Assembly: GCF_002776525.5 (NCBI RefSeq)
Contig: NC_045438.1
Span: 144,128,095-144,192,094 of the forward strand
From: Piliocolobus tephrosceles
Taxonomy: Eukaryota > Chordata > Mammalia > Primates > Cercopithecidae
Reading direction: 5' to 3'
DNA length: 64,000 nucleotides
Shown here: positions 24,326 through 35,330 of the stretch, in pieces
How positions within the stretch are numbered: position 1 is the stretch's first letter
Layout: each line of letters starts with the position of its first letter
Translations under genes and position numbers: made by a program
The notes under the pieces: generated by a model
What the model saw: only the letters and a program-made list of their open reading frames with translations
The model's database searches: none
What the model was told of the DNA's origin: nothing

Positions 24326-24868
24326 AAACTCCTTATTACCCAGAGATCTAATAATCGTAAAGGTAAATCTACCCAAGGGAATCCACTTTAAAGTCCTCAG
24401 TTGTCAACAACTCAGTGCCAGTAGGCAGGGGATTTAGAATTACTCTGTGACCTGAGCAATAGGGCTTACCAAGTTTCTGTATATACAGAGGAGAGGTATG
24501 CCCTTGAAGAAAGTATTTCTCTTTGGTTCTTGAGCAAATAGCATTTATTAGATATCTTCTGACACAGAAACTCTTGTTGTTAATTGTCAGAGAATTTCTA
24601 CTTCACTTAGAAAGCATCTGTATTTCCATCCATGGAAATGGAATAGCATGAGTCTCATTTATTTGTGCTTACCATCTCTGCCATCTGTCAAATTGATGTT
24701 GGGCATCAAAGAGTGCATCAAGCTAAATACATATTAAGCAGAGACTAACAAATGCAAGGGGAAAGACAAGCACATTTGAGAGGCTTTTGGAAAAAATTTT
24801 TAACTTAAAGAATATTCATTTTGTTTACTAGTAACACTCCATATCTTCATTATAAGTTTATAATGTTG

Positions 24869-25170
24869 CCAGGTGTGGTGGCTCATGCTTGTAATCCCTG
24901 CACTTTGGGAGGCTGAGGCGGGGGGATCACCTGAGGTGAGGAGTTCGAGACCAGCCTGACTGACATGGTGAAACCCCATCTCTACTGAAAATACAAAAAT
25001 TAGCCAGGAATGGTGGCACGTGCCTGTAGTCCCAGCTATTTGGAGGCTGAGGCAGGAGATTTGCTTGAACTCAGGAGGCAGAGGTTGCAGTGAGCCAGGA
25101 TTGGGCCATTGCACTCCAGCCTGGGCAACAAGAGCAAAACACCATCTCAATAAATAAATAAATAAATAAA
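24869..25170 (+). mobile_element. AluS (sense) with AAAT tail
   Basis: CCAGGTGTGGTGGCTCATGC to (TAAA)n. A perfect 12-bp duplication TTTATAATGTTG flanks it. Confidence 0.97.
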
Positions 25171-25384
25171 TTTATAATGTTGACTGACTAAAAGTGGACT
25201 GTTGCCATGAAAACTAATTATATATGTGAAATGCAGACACATTACATGCTGACAGTTGCTGAAGACCCTGAAGCTATTAGCAGAAATTAGTTTTAAGTAA
25301 GCAGGGTTAACAAAGTGTCAACAACAGTGAAAATAAATTGCTTATGTAAAGGAGAAAGATCTCAGCGTTTATAGTCAAAAGTCC

Positions 25385-25475
25385 TAAGCTGGGTTGCCCA
25401 TGGCCTCAGTTTCCTTAACTGTGAATTGGTGACAAAAGCAATACTTGCCCTAACCTAGGTTTCCCTGTAATTCAG
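25385..25475 (+). mobile_element. MIR fragment
   Basis: GGCCTCAGTTTCCTTAACTG and GACAAAAGCAATACTTGCC resemble the MIR core. Confidence 0.55.
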
Positions 25476-25754
25476 TTCACCTCATCAAATACATATTATC
25501 CAGTTAATTGTCAATTTTGATAGTCCGGGTACCCTGACTGACTGGTTCATGGATACAGAGGGATCCATAGACGTTTGTTACCTCCAATTTGCCAGGTACT
25601 GAGCTGTGCTGAAGGAATGAGATTATGATAGAGCACAATCCTTGGGCTCAAAGTGAGCCCGTCTATCTGGGGAGACACAGTAGTCAGCAAATACTGCAAG
25701 TAGAATACAGTTTGGTATGGGTTAAATGAGGATGTAAATGAAAATTTTTTATAC

Positions 25755-25888
25755 TTTTTTTTTTTTGAGACAGGGTCTCGCTCTGTCACACAGGCTGGAG
25801 TACAGTGGTGCAATCATAGCTCACTGTAGACTTGACTTCCTAGGCTCAAGCGATCCTCCCACCTCACCCTCCCAAGTAGCTGGGACTA
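25755..25888 (-). mobile_element. Alu (antisense), cut by the assembly gap
   Basis: Poly-T, GAGACAGGGTCTCGCTCTGT to TGGGACTA, where the N run begins. It immediately precedes the READ1-like repeat. Confidence 0.93.
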
Positions 25889-25988
25889 NNNNNNNNNNNN
25901 NNNNNNNNNNNNNNNNNNNNNNNNNNNNNNNNNNNNNNNNNNNNNNNNNNNNNNNNNNNNNNNNNNNNNNNNNNNNNNNNNNNNNNNN
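25889..25988. other. Assembly gap (100 N)
   Basis: Exactly 100 N, the conventional size for a gap of unknown length. It begins inside an antisense Alu (after TGGGACTA) and ends at the first CTTC unit of the READ1-like repeat. The 5' part of the Alu and an unknown number of repeat units are missing. Confidence 0.99.
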
Positions 25989-26100
25989 CTTCCTTCCTTC
26001 CTTCCTTCCTTCCTTCCTTCCTTCCTTCCTTCCTTCCTTTCCTTCCTCCTTTTCTTTCCTTCCTCCCTTTCTTTCCTTCCTCTCTTTCTTTCCTTCTTCG
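25989..26100 (-). promoter_or_regulatory. READ1-like compound repeat in DCDC2 intron 2
   Basis: The sequence opens with twelve uninterrupted CTTC units (25989-26036; GGAA on the - strand). Three 13-mers then follow at 17-bp spacing (26038, 26055, 26072), plus a decayed fourth at 26089. The reverse complement of 26072-26084 is exactly GAGAGGAAGGAAA, the first unit of human READ1 (BV677278). Its position in DCDC2 intron 2 and its orientation relative to the gene also fit. In humans READ1 is a polymorphic GGAA-based repeat reported to bind the ETS repressor ETV6 and to modulate DCDC2 expression, and a roughly 2.4-kb deletion removes it in some people. GGAA is the ETS core, so the array offers many stacked ETS sites. 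The left side is cut by an assembly gap, so true length and composition are unknown. Orthology is inferred from motif and position; function in this species is not shown. Confidence 0.85.
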
Positions 26101-26165
26101 TTTTATTTTTCACCCTTTTTTTCTCTCTTTTCTCCTTTCTTCCTCTCTTTTTTTCTTTGGTTTTG
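26101..26165. repeat. Pyrimidine-rich flank of READ1-like repeat
   Basis: A strongly T/C-biased stretch (TTTTTTTCTCTC, TCTTCCTCTC and similar) continues from the ordered repeat to about 26165 and then returns to normal intron sequence. It is probably degenerate repeat margin. Confidence 0.7.
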
Positions 26166-27339
26166 GAACTTTGCATGAAACTTGATCAATAATTTTAATT
26201 CTATATTGCTACATATGTTGATAATAAAGAAAAATTATAGTAGTTTGTGGTCTGGGATTCAACATGGGTGTGGGGAAGGAACTGAAATAATAGCAAGTAA
26301 ATATTATGGTAGTGAGAATAGAGAGTTTGTAATGCTGAAAAACGGTTTCCCAACCTTTTAATTTTATTTAAAAACCAGAGACATGGTAAAATAAATGTGA
26401 CTCATTTCTCATTCACATGTATGGTATTTATTTTTTAAAAAACAGGCCTTGGTATTGTACTAAGGAATAAACTCTGCTCTATAGGCTGAGATGAGAATGT
26501 GATGAAGAAGAGAGAGTGAGAAGAAGGTTCTGGATTTTCTCTAGTATGTTATATTAAAACATAACAAAAATCCACAGTACCTGCTAAATGTACCTTGAAC
26601 TTGCAGAAAATTTTGTGGAATATGTTTGCTGAAAACTTCTGGACTAAGAACATGATGATGCTAATGCGACTGAAATCTTTGATTCTTCTTTGAGGAGCAA
26701 ATGCACAGAAATGGGGCTACCAGGTCTCCCTTGCAACATTTTCAAGCATGTGAGGGATGTTTAGTTTCTTAGAGAAGACAATAATCCTACTTGTCTTTGC
26801 CAGTGGAAGCCAAGATCTAGGTTATTCTTTAAGGAAGACAGTTGATTGAGGCTTCAAGCATCTCATATTTTCTCTAGATGGCACAATAACTTACATTCCA
26901 TGCTGATTTTCCTTTCACCCAGAGGACCTCATAATTTGCTTATTTACTGTAACATAAAAATGGTTCACAGAGTAAAGATGGCAAATGTAAGTGAGTGCTT
27001 TTATTTGAGAACCAAGGAGAAGTGTGAGGAAGTAGATATTGTGCTCTCTCACTCCTAGATGGGATGTTTGAGTTTCGACCACAGTGCTCTGGAGATTCTG
27101 GTTCTGGATTATTCCAAGAGGAGAGGGCCTCTTCAAGGAACCTCTGATCCAAGGCATTCCCTGTGATAGGCAGGCTGAGAGTAAGACAAACATGGCCTTA
27201 CTCTTCATTGCATTTAATGTGAAATCCTTTCCTCTACTTCTTGTGCTGTCTTTGATGTAGTTGAACTATTTGAGATGTCAAAGTGTCATAGCTCTCTCTT
27301 TTTCTTTGTCTCTCTTTTCTTTCTTTCTTTCTTCTTCTG
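26166..27339. other. Intron 2, 3' flank of READ1-like repeat, no recognised feature
   Basis: Unique sequence. It ends in a CT-rich run before the next Alu. No gene was identified. If the human 2.4-kb deletion interval is conserved, part of this flank would fall inside it. Confidence 0.6.
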
Positions 27340-27640
27340 TTTTTTTTTTTTTTTTTTTTTGACAAGTTCTTGCTCTGTCATCCAAGCTGGAGTACAGTGG
27401 CACAATCATAGCTTACTGTAGCCTTGAACACCTGGGTTCAAGTATTCCTGCCACCTTACCCTCCCAAGTAGCTGGATCTATAGGCATGAACCACCATGCC
27501 TGCTTACATTTTTAACCTTTTTGTAGAGATAGGGTCTACTATATTACTCGGGCTGTTTTTGAACTCCTATCCTCAAGCCAGCCTTCAGCTTTGGCCTCCC
27601 AAAGTGTTGGGATTACAGATGTGAGCCACTGTGCCTGGCC
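27340..27640 (-). mobile_element. AluJ-like (antisense)
   Basis: 21 T, TTCTTGCTCTGTCATCCAAG, ending GTGCCTGGCC. The target duplication AAAGTGTCATAGCTCT differs from its partner at one base. Confidence 0.95.
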
Positions 27641-27851
27641 CCAAAGTATCATAGCTCTTTGATGAGCTACCCTCACCCAAACAATCCAGATAGAGGAGGC
27701 AAAATATGAAAAAGATGGGACAGATAAGGAACAGACTTTGATTTTCTTGCTAACAAATATTAAGTGAGACACACACAGTATCATAAACAACTTTTGCTTT
27801 TGCTTCTGCAAATCTTGATGGACCAAATACAGAGTTTATTTCTTTTCTTTC

Positions 27852-28146
27852 TTTTTTTTTTTTTTTTGAGACGGAGTTTTGCTCTGTCACCCAGGATGGA
27901 GTACAGTGGCACCATCTTGGCTCACTGCAACCTCCGCCTCCTAGGTTCAAGCAATTCTCCTGCCTCAGCCTCCTGAGTAGCTGGGATTACAGGTGTGCAT
28001 TACCACACCCGGCTAATTTTTGTATTTGTAGTAGAGATGGGGTTTCACCATGTTGGTCAGGCTGGTCTGGAACTCCTGACCTTGTGATCTACCCACCTCA
28101 ACCTCCCAAAGTGCTGGGATTACAAGTGTGAGCCACCGCGCCAAGC
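27852..28146 (-). mobile_element. AluS (antisense)
   Basis: Poly-T, GAGACGGAGTTTTGCTCTGT, ending CCGCGCCAAGC. Confidence 0.95.
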
Positions 28147-28924
28147 TAGATGTTATTTCTTTATGTGTTTTTCTTAGAACAGTTTCACTCTCGTTCATTT
28201 TCCTTTCTTAGGTGGATGTGTTTCATTCTAGTAGGATAGAGATTAGCTTACAGTGGGCTGATTAGGTAAGGGGGTGATCACTGTGGCCATTGTTACTTTT
28301 TGAGAGCTTCTCACACTTTTTGAGAAAAAAACTCACTGAACCTTGAGCATTCTTCTGTAACTACATCAAGTGCTTTGACCTCCTGGATGGTGCAGTTTTG
28401 ATGTGGAAGTGAGGTTCTTTTGACCTAGCTCTACCCTTAGGGAATGCAAATATTTTTCCAATTAAACTTGGTTCACTGGTTAACTACAAGCCATTGTTTC
28501 TCACTGTTCTGAGCTAATAAGCTTGGTATGTGAAAAAAGACCCCCCTCTGAATATTAGTGACAAAACCCGTGACTGATCTTCAGGGGATAACTGTACTTT
28601 CTCCTCTGTTTTAGCGGTATGATAAATAATTACTTCAGTGTTAAATTTAGTTTGAGTACTTTATGTTGTTCTTTTCAACTTGCTTCACAAAGTAATAGAG
28701 GATCACATTTCTTTGAAACTAAAACAAAACCCAATGTAATCAAATGACAAGTTTATGCTTAAGTGCTTAAATATAGTCTAGTTACGGATGGAGACTGTTG
28801 CTGGTTGCCTCAGGTGGTAGTTTTTATCACATTGTAAGTACATAGTTATGCTTGATTATTGGGAGGGAGATGAAGACAGGGAGAAGCCTCTTATGTACTA
28901 GATATTTTATTTACATTAAGGTTA
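28147..28924. other. Intron 2, no recognised feature
   Basis: Unique intronic sequence. Nothing was identified. Confidence 0.65.
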
Positions 28925-29555
28925 TTAAGCATTATATTCATTTAACTTTTTATATTGAAATGATTTTAGAAAAAAGTTGCCACACTTACAGAGCATTCTT
29001 TGTATACCTTACTTCACCCAGTTCCTTTGTGAATGTCCTACATAGCCACAGCATAGTTATCAATGCTAGAACATTAAAATTGATACAATTACCTAATCTA
29101 CAGATCTTACTAGAATTTTGTCAGTTTTCCCACTGATACTTTTTTCCTGGTCCAGGATCCAATCTAAAATCCCACATTTTGTTTGGTGTTCCTGTCTCCT
29201 TAGTTTCTGCCAAAACGAGGTTGTTTTGGTAGAAAACTGTCAAACTTCCAACTACCCTGTGACTATTCCTCAGTCTTTCATGACCTTGACAATTTTGAAA
29301 GTCAGTTATTTTTATTTTTAAATTGAGACAGAGTCTTGCTCTGGAGGCTCGAGTGCAGTGGCATAATCCTGGCTCACTACAGCCTCGGTGTCCTGGGCTC
29401 CAGTGATCCTCGTGCCTCAGCCTCCCAAAGTGTTAGGATTATAAGTGTGAGCTACCATATCTGGCAAGTCAGTTATTTTGTAGAAGGTCCTTTAATTTAG
29501 GACATGCCTGGTGTTTTCTTGTGATCAGGTTGAAATGATTCATTTTCGGAGATGT
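28925..29555 (-). mobile_element. Old L1M fragment (antisense), split by an Alu
   Basis: L1M-type text includes GATTTTAGAAAAAAGTTGCC, TTTTCCTGGTCCAGGATCC and ATGACCTTGACAATTTTGAA. It resumes after the Alu with GTTATTTTGTAGAAGGTCC. There is no coding capacity. Confidence 0.65.
29313..29465 (-). mobile_element. Monomer-length Alu insertion in L1M
   Basis: A shortened antisense Alu (GAGACAGAGTCTTGCTCTGG through CTACCATATCTGGC) that lacks the middle section. A perfect 14-bp duplication AAGTCAGTTATTTT flanks it. Confidence 0.93.
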
Positions 29556-29559
29556 CAAC

Positions 29560-30330
29560 AAAAGGAGTCAAACTCTGTAAAACATGTTAAGAAGTTAATT
29601 CTGATCCAAATATGAGTGACCATGGCCTGAGACACAGCCCTCAGGAGGTCCTGAGAACATGTGCCCAAGGTGGTCGGGGTACAGTTGTTTTTATATATTT
29701 TAGGAAGGCATGAGACAGCAATCAAATACATTTAAAGAAATACATTTGTTTGGTTCAGAAAGGCGGGACAACTCAAAGTGGCGGCTTCCAGGCTGTTGGT
29801 AAATTTGAACATTTTCTGCTTGACAATTGGTTGAGTTTGTCCAAAGATCTGGGATCGATAGAAAGGAATGTTCAGGTTAAAGACAAAGGATTTTGGGGAC
29901 CAAGTTTTACTGTGCAGAGGCAGCTCTCAGATAGCAGACTTCAGAGAGAGCAGGTTGTAAATTATTGCTTACTGGACTTAAAAGGGTACCTGGCTCTTAG
30001 TTGATTATCTCCTGGATCTGGAAAAAAAAGGAAGGAAAACAAAGGGGAAAGGAGATTCCTATAGAATGTGGATTTTTCCCAGAAGAGACTTTGCAGGGCA
30101 ATTTCAAGGTATGGCAAGGAAATATATTTTAGGGTAAAACATTTTGATTTCTTCCTTGTTATGCCAGAGCCAGATTGGAAAGTAAGTCACAATATGCAGG
30201 GTCAAATAAAACCCATCTGATGAGAATTTATGATTTGTAGGGCATGACTCCCCAGACCCCTTAGACAGGAATTTGGGTAAGATAAAAAAATCAGAGCTTT
30301 ATCTTCAGGGAGCAAGAATACCAGGAAATG
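29560..30330 (+). repeat. Probable old interspersed repeat, family unassigned
   Basis: Phrases such as GAGTGACCATGGCCTGAGAC, CCCAAGGTGGTCGGGGTACA and GGGCATGACTCCCCAGACCC recur in primate genomes to my recollection. They suggest an old LTR-type or LINE-associated repeat. I cannot assign a family or orientation with confidence. Confidence 0.4.
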
Positions 30331-31234
30331 ATGTTCCCTCTTCAGTGCATCATATTAGAAGACACTGTTGAGGAAACATAATTGAAAAAAAAGTCTTTTC
30401 CAAATCCAGAAATTCTCTCCACAAAAGGTAGTAGAGAAAGAGAAGTTTTATTTTTACATGAGCATTAAATCAGAATATGATACCCATCACAGGTAATCCA
30501 TGAAACGATTGCAAAGATAAAAAGAAATCTCACCCTTTTAGATAGCCAAGCAGAGGCTACTCATTACATACATGTTTTCAAGATAAACAAAACTAGTCTT
30601 CAAGTAAGAGGACTTGACAGCACCATTTATCACACGTAATTAATTCATCCTAACTTTACCCGGTATTTGGGATGACCGTTTGTATTAGCTAATTTGTTTT
30701 TATCCAAAGGAAAAACAAGCATCTCATGTCTTTATGACAGGAAGTTTGGCTCCTACCCAGCAAAGTTGGGATCCTATCCTCCCACAGAGACTGGGAAATA
30801 GCAGTGATATCTCTTTGGCTTTTTACATTTCAAAGAGATGACTGCTAGGTCCTTGAGTGGGACATTCCTGGGTCATAAAGTTGACAAAAGGCCTATCTAG
30901 TGTTTAAAAGAATTATACATATTTCACACAGAGGACAAAGTATTTAGACTGTAGTATTCTAAAGCCAATGCTCTGATAAAAAGGAGGGAGGGAGATCTCT
31001 TATTTTTAGAATTAAACCTCTTATTTTTAATTTTTATTTGTCCTTGCAGTACATGATGCTGACATGTCATATTACTGGTGAGATTGACTTTGATCAGTTG
31101 GTTACGGTGATATCTGCCAGGTTTCCCCACTGTAAAGTTACTATTATTTTTTCCTTTGTCATTAATTACCATCTTGTGGGGGAGATAGTTTGAGACTACG
31201 CAAGTATACCGTTTCTTAATATTCAGAGTTTTAC
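30331..31234. other. Intron 2, no recognised feature
   Basis: Unique or unassigned sequence, with a short direct repeat CTCTTATTTTTA at 31000-31030. No gene was seen. Confidence 0.6.
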
Positions 31235-31556
31235 CCACACATTTTAGCCTCCATTGATGGTTCTTTTCTGTAGTAACTGTTACTATAGTGTTTACCAAAA
31301 GGTGATTTTCTATTTTCGTTATTCCTTCTACATATTAATTGGAATTCTACTATGTAGAAGAATTGTTCTCGTTTGTTTTTTAATGTATTTATTCAATCAT
31401 TTATTTGCATCAGTATGGATTCTTAGATATTTATTTTAGGTGTTAAAATCTAGTAATATCATTCATTTTGTTGCTTAAACTGTTCTTGATTTGGCCACTG
31501 AGGACTCTTTCCTTTTGGCTTTTGTGTCTTTCCAATATGGCCCTATGGCCCTGCCT

Positions 31557-31581
31557 TTTTTTTTTTTTTTTTTTTTTTTTA
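31557..31581. repeat. Poly-T tract inside antisense L1M
   Basis: About 25 T interrupt an old antisense L1M sequence at GGCCCTGCC/AAGCATTTAATTAC. No Alu body is attached. Confidence 0.85.
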
Positions 31582-31891
31582 AGCATTTAATTACTTTCCA
31601 GTGCCACAAGATGTTCCAGGCTTGTCTTATATTTTTCCTTCTCTGGCCCTGGAATAAATCGTTTCTCCAAGGATCTCTAGTCCCTTTTATTGGAGAATGG
31701 TATTTAGAAACCAACATCTGGGTATTAGGGGTGCTCTTTGCTCTTGAGGTTTCAATGCTTTTAGGCCCTCTCAGTCGACAGAACTAGAAAATAAATGTGT
31801 ATATATAACTATATATACATACAAATCTAGTTATTTCTGTATCTATTATGCATGTCTATATGCAAATAGATATTTTAAACACTGAGTTTGT

Positions 31892-32220
31892 GGCCGAGTG
31901 TCGTGGTTCATGCCTGTTATCCCTTCACTTTAGGATGCCGAGGTGGCAGATTACTTGAAGTCAGGATTTTGAGGCCAGCCTGGCCAACATGGTGAAATCC
32001 TGTCTCTACTAAAAATATAAAAATTAGCCAGTTGTGGTGGCAGGTGCCTGTAATCCCAGCTACTTGGGAAGCTGAGGCAGGAGAATTGCTTGAACCTGGG
32101 AGGCAGAGGTTGCAGTGAGCCAAGATTGCACCACAGCATTCCAGCCTGGGTGACAGTGAGGCTCTCTCTCAAAAAAAAAAAAAAAAAAAAAAAACCAACC
32201 AAACAAAAAAACCCAAAAGT
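31892..32220 (+). mobile_element. Alu (sense)
   Basis: GGCCGAGTGTCGTGGTTCAT to a long A-rich tail. TGAGTTTGT is repeated at both ends (31883-31891, 32221-32229). Confidence 0.96.
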
Positions 32221-32941
32221 TGAGTTTGTAGTGATACCTCCAGTTCTACTCCAGCACCATGGGGTTTATTCTAGTCTGCCCCAGTTCCTTATTTGTAACT
32301 TCTTTCTGTAATAGTAAGAAATCCTACTCTCATTATCCACATTACATTTATGTATTGGTTTACATTTAAGGTAGATACAAAATAGTTTTAGAATTGCTAA
32401 CCTAGTCTATTATGAGAAGCATTTGATTGACTAAAATACAGTATTTGTGTACAGCTCTTTTTGTCCTTAGACTTCAGTATATAGTAAGAATACTATTTTC
32501 CCAAGCTCTTTGGGTTAGTTTCTTCCTTCCTTATCCATTTATTGATTTGTAACACAGGTTCATTTGTTACTGTATCTCTTTTGTGTTCCTCCTATATTTT
32601 GGTTGGTTTTAATTATTTGCCATGGTCTTAAAAGTCATAAGCTATGCAAAATATATACTGAGAGAAGGGTTGCTCCTCTCCCTCCATCTCTGCTACTCAG
32701 TTCCTACCCACACACTACCCATTACTTCTACTTATTTCCTGTCCATTCTCTGTAGGAAACCATTCTGCTTAGATTCTGGTTTATTCTTCCTGTCCTTATC
32801 CTATCCTTTTGCACAAATGAGCTGATACATGTATACATTTTCAAAATACCCTTCTTACCTATATGAAGGGTAGCATACTGTAGATATTCTTTGGCACTTT
32901 ACTGTATTTCACTTAACAAAATGTCCTGGGAAAATCTCTCC

Positions 32942-33713
32942 TGGACATTGGTGTAGGCAAAGAATTCATGGCTAAGACCTCAAAAGCACAAGCAACAAAA
33001 ACAAAAATATTCTGAATCAAGGACCAGAGAAAAAGACAAACAAAACAAAACAAAACAAAAGTGGACAAACGGGACTTAATTAAATTAAAAAACTTCTACA
33101 CAGCAAAAGAAATAATCAACAGAGTAAACAGACAACCTGCAGAATGGGAGAAAATATTTGCAAACTATGCATCCCACGGGGGACTAATATCCAAATTTAC
33201 AAGTACTCAAACAACTCAAAAAGGAAAAAAAAACCCACAAATAATTTCATTAAAAAGTGAAAAAAGACATGAACAGTTATTTTTCAAAAGGACACACAAA
33301 TGGCCAAAAAGCATATGAAAAACTGCTCAACATCACTAATCATCAGAGAAATGCAAATTAAAAATACACTGAGATATCATCTTATACCAGTCAGAATGGT
33401 TATTATTTAAAAGTCAAAAAACAGCAAATGTTGGCAAGGGTGCAGAGAAAAGGAAATACTTATACACTGTTGGTGGGAATGTAAATCAGTACAACTGCTG
33501 TGGAAAATAATGGAGATTTCTCAAAGAACTAAAAAGAGAACTACCATTCAGTCTGGCAATCCCACTACTGGGTGTCTACCCAGAGGAAAATAAATCATTA
33601 CATCAAAAAAGATACCTGCACTCATATGTTTATCTCAGCACTATTCACAATAGCAGAGATATGGACTCAACCTAAATGTCCATCAACAGATAACTGGATA
33701 CAGAAAATGTGCT

Positions 33714-33750
<37 letters not shown>

Positions 33751-34169
33751 ACACACAATGGAATATTATTCAGCTGTTAAAAAGAGTGAAATTATGTCTT
33801 TTGCAAGAACATGGATGGAACTGGCCATTATGCTTAAGGCCATTATCTTAAGCATAACTATTCAGACACAGTAAGACATAGGAAGTGCATATTCCCATTT
33901 ACAAGTGAGAGCTAAATAATGTGTACAAATGGACATAGAATGTGGAATGATAGACATTAGAGACTCAGAAGGAGGCTGAAGCAGAAGGGGATGAGTGATG
34001 AGAAATTACTTAATGGATACAATGTACATTATTCCAGTGATAGATACACTGGAAGTCCAAACTTCACCACAATACAATATATCCATGTAACAAAAATACA
34101 CTTGTACCACTTAAATTTATACAAAAAACAACTTAAAAAACTAACAACAACAACAGCAAAAAACCCAGT
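32942..34169 (+). mobile_element. 5'-truncated sense L1 nested in L1M
   Basis: It begins within the 3' part of ORF2 (GACCTCAAAAGCACAAGCAA) and reaches an A-rich 3' end (AACAACAACAACAGCAAAAA). Imperfect target duplications flank it: 32921-32941 and 34170-34188 both read ATGTC(C/T)TGG...CTCTCC. The ORF2 remnant has frameshifts. An extra stretch of about 50 bp (33009-33060), rich in CAAAA units, interrupts the usual ORF2 text. An AC microsatellite lies in the 3' UTR. Confidence 0.88.
33717..33748. repeat. (AC)n microsatellite inside L1 3' UTR
   Basis: About sixteen AC dinucleotides, followed by GTACACACA. It lies in the 3' part of the sense L1 at 32942-34169, where such expansions are common. 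Confidence 0.93.
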
Positions 34170-35330
34170 ATGTCTTGGAAACCTCTCCATATTGGTATGT
34201 AAAGATCTTTCTCACTCTTTATTGTAACTTCAGAGCCCTCCATCGTATGGATGGGCTATATTTAAGCACTCTCCTATGTATGGGCATTTAGGTTGTTTCT
34301 AATATTTTGGAATTATAAATAATACTACAATGACTAAAATTGTGAATATGTATTTTTGTCTCATTTGCTGGAGGCATGTATTTAGAGTAGATTTGTAGAA
34401 GTAGCATTGCTGGGCCAAAAGATGGGGGAATGTGTAGTTTTGTTAGACATTGCTAAATTCCTCTCTGGAAGCTTTGTACCAGTTTGTGTTCCTATCATCA
34501 ATATATGGGAGTGTCTGTTTCTACTGTCTTAAAAAACAAATATGTTGCCTTACTTTTCCGTTGGCCATATAGTAGGTGAGAAATGGTATCTTGGTGTTTT
34601 TCTAATTTGCATTTCTCTAGTTATAAGTTCGAACAATTTTTACATGTGTAAAGATCGATTTTTAGATTTTTTTAAAAAGGTGAATTGCCTGTTCTTGTCC
34701 TTTCATTTTTTTCTATCAGAGTATAAAGAGTTTTTTATTTGTATAAAGAGTTCTTTTCACATTAAGGATATTAATGCTTTATCGCTGATATAGGTTGTGA
34801 ATATTTTCTCCTAGTTTGTCAATTGTCTTATGACTTTTCTTATGGTACTTTTTTTGTCATGGAAAAATAATTTTTTGTTTTTGTGTTAGTCAAATTTATC
34901 CAGCTTATTGCCTCTGGATTTGGAGTCATAATTAGAAAGCCTTTGTCTATACCAAGGTTAAAGAGGAATTCACCCATGTTTTCTTTTAGTACTTGTATGA
35001 TTTCATTTTGCACTTTTATATTACTATTCCATTTGGAGTTCACTCTTGTCGATAGTATAAGATATGGATCGAATTTTATCTTTTCCCAGAGATGCCTAGG
35101 CTACCCCACTGTCCCAGAGCCATTTATTGAAAGTTTATCTTTGCTCCAGTGATTTGAAATGCCAACTTTATCATATACTAAATCTCTACATGTACTGCCT
35201 TTCCCATTTCCATATGTCTATTTCTGGGCTTTCTAGTCTATTCCTCTGGTCTATTTGTCTATGCACAAGTACCACCCTGCTAAAATTAATTTTTAAAATT
35301 ATGGTTTAAAAATTATCAAAATTGTAGTTT

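Larger units (their letters stand above)
22611..24868. other. Intron 2, mostly unique
   Basis: Apart from MIR at 23575 and a doubtful MER5-like piece at 24160, nothing was recognised. Confidence 0.6.
31235..32470 (-). mobile_element. Old L1M fragment (antisense), split by an Alu
   Basis: It includes CCATTGATGGTTCTTTTCTG, CACAAGATGTTCCAGGCTTG and GGAGAATGGTATTTAGAAAC. After the Alu at 31892-32220 it continues as GATACCTCCAGTTCTACTCC. It also holds the poly-T tract at 31557. Confidence 0.68.
32830..35330 (-). mobile_element. Old L1M (antisense), host of a nested L1
   Basis: Antisense L1M sequence runs from TATTTCACTTAACAAAATG to about 35330 (TATTTGTCTATGCACAAGTA). It is interrupted by the younger sense L1 at 32942-34169. 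All reading frames are broken. Confidence 0.75.

Noticed and set aside
25738..26178. 146-codon ORF across the gap
   Set aside because: It consists of Alu, N and CTTC repeat translated as Phe-Leu-Pro-Ser units; no real coding sequence.
30924..31298. 124-codon ORF on the - strand
   Set aside because: AT-rich, Lys/Asn-biased, partly in old L1M; no known motif.
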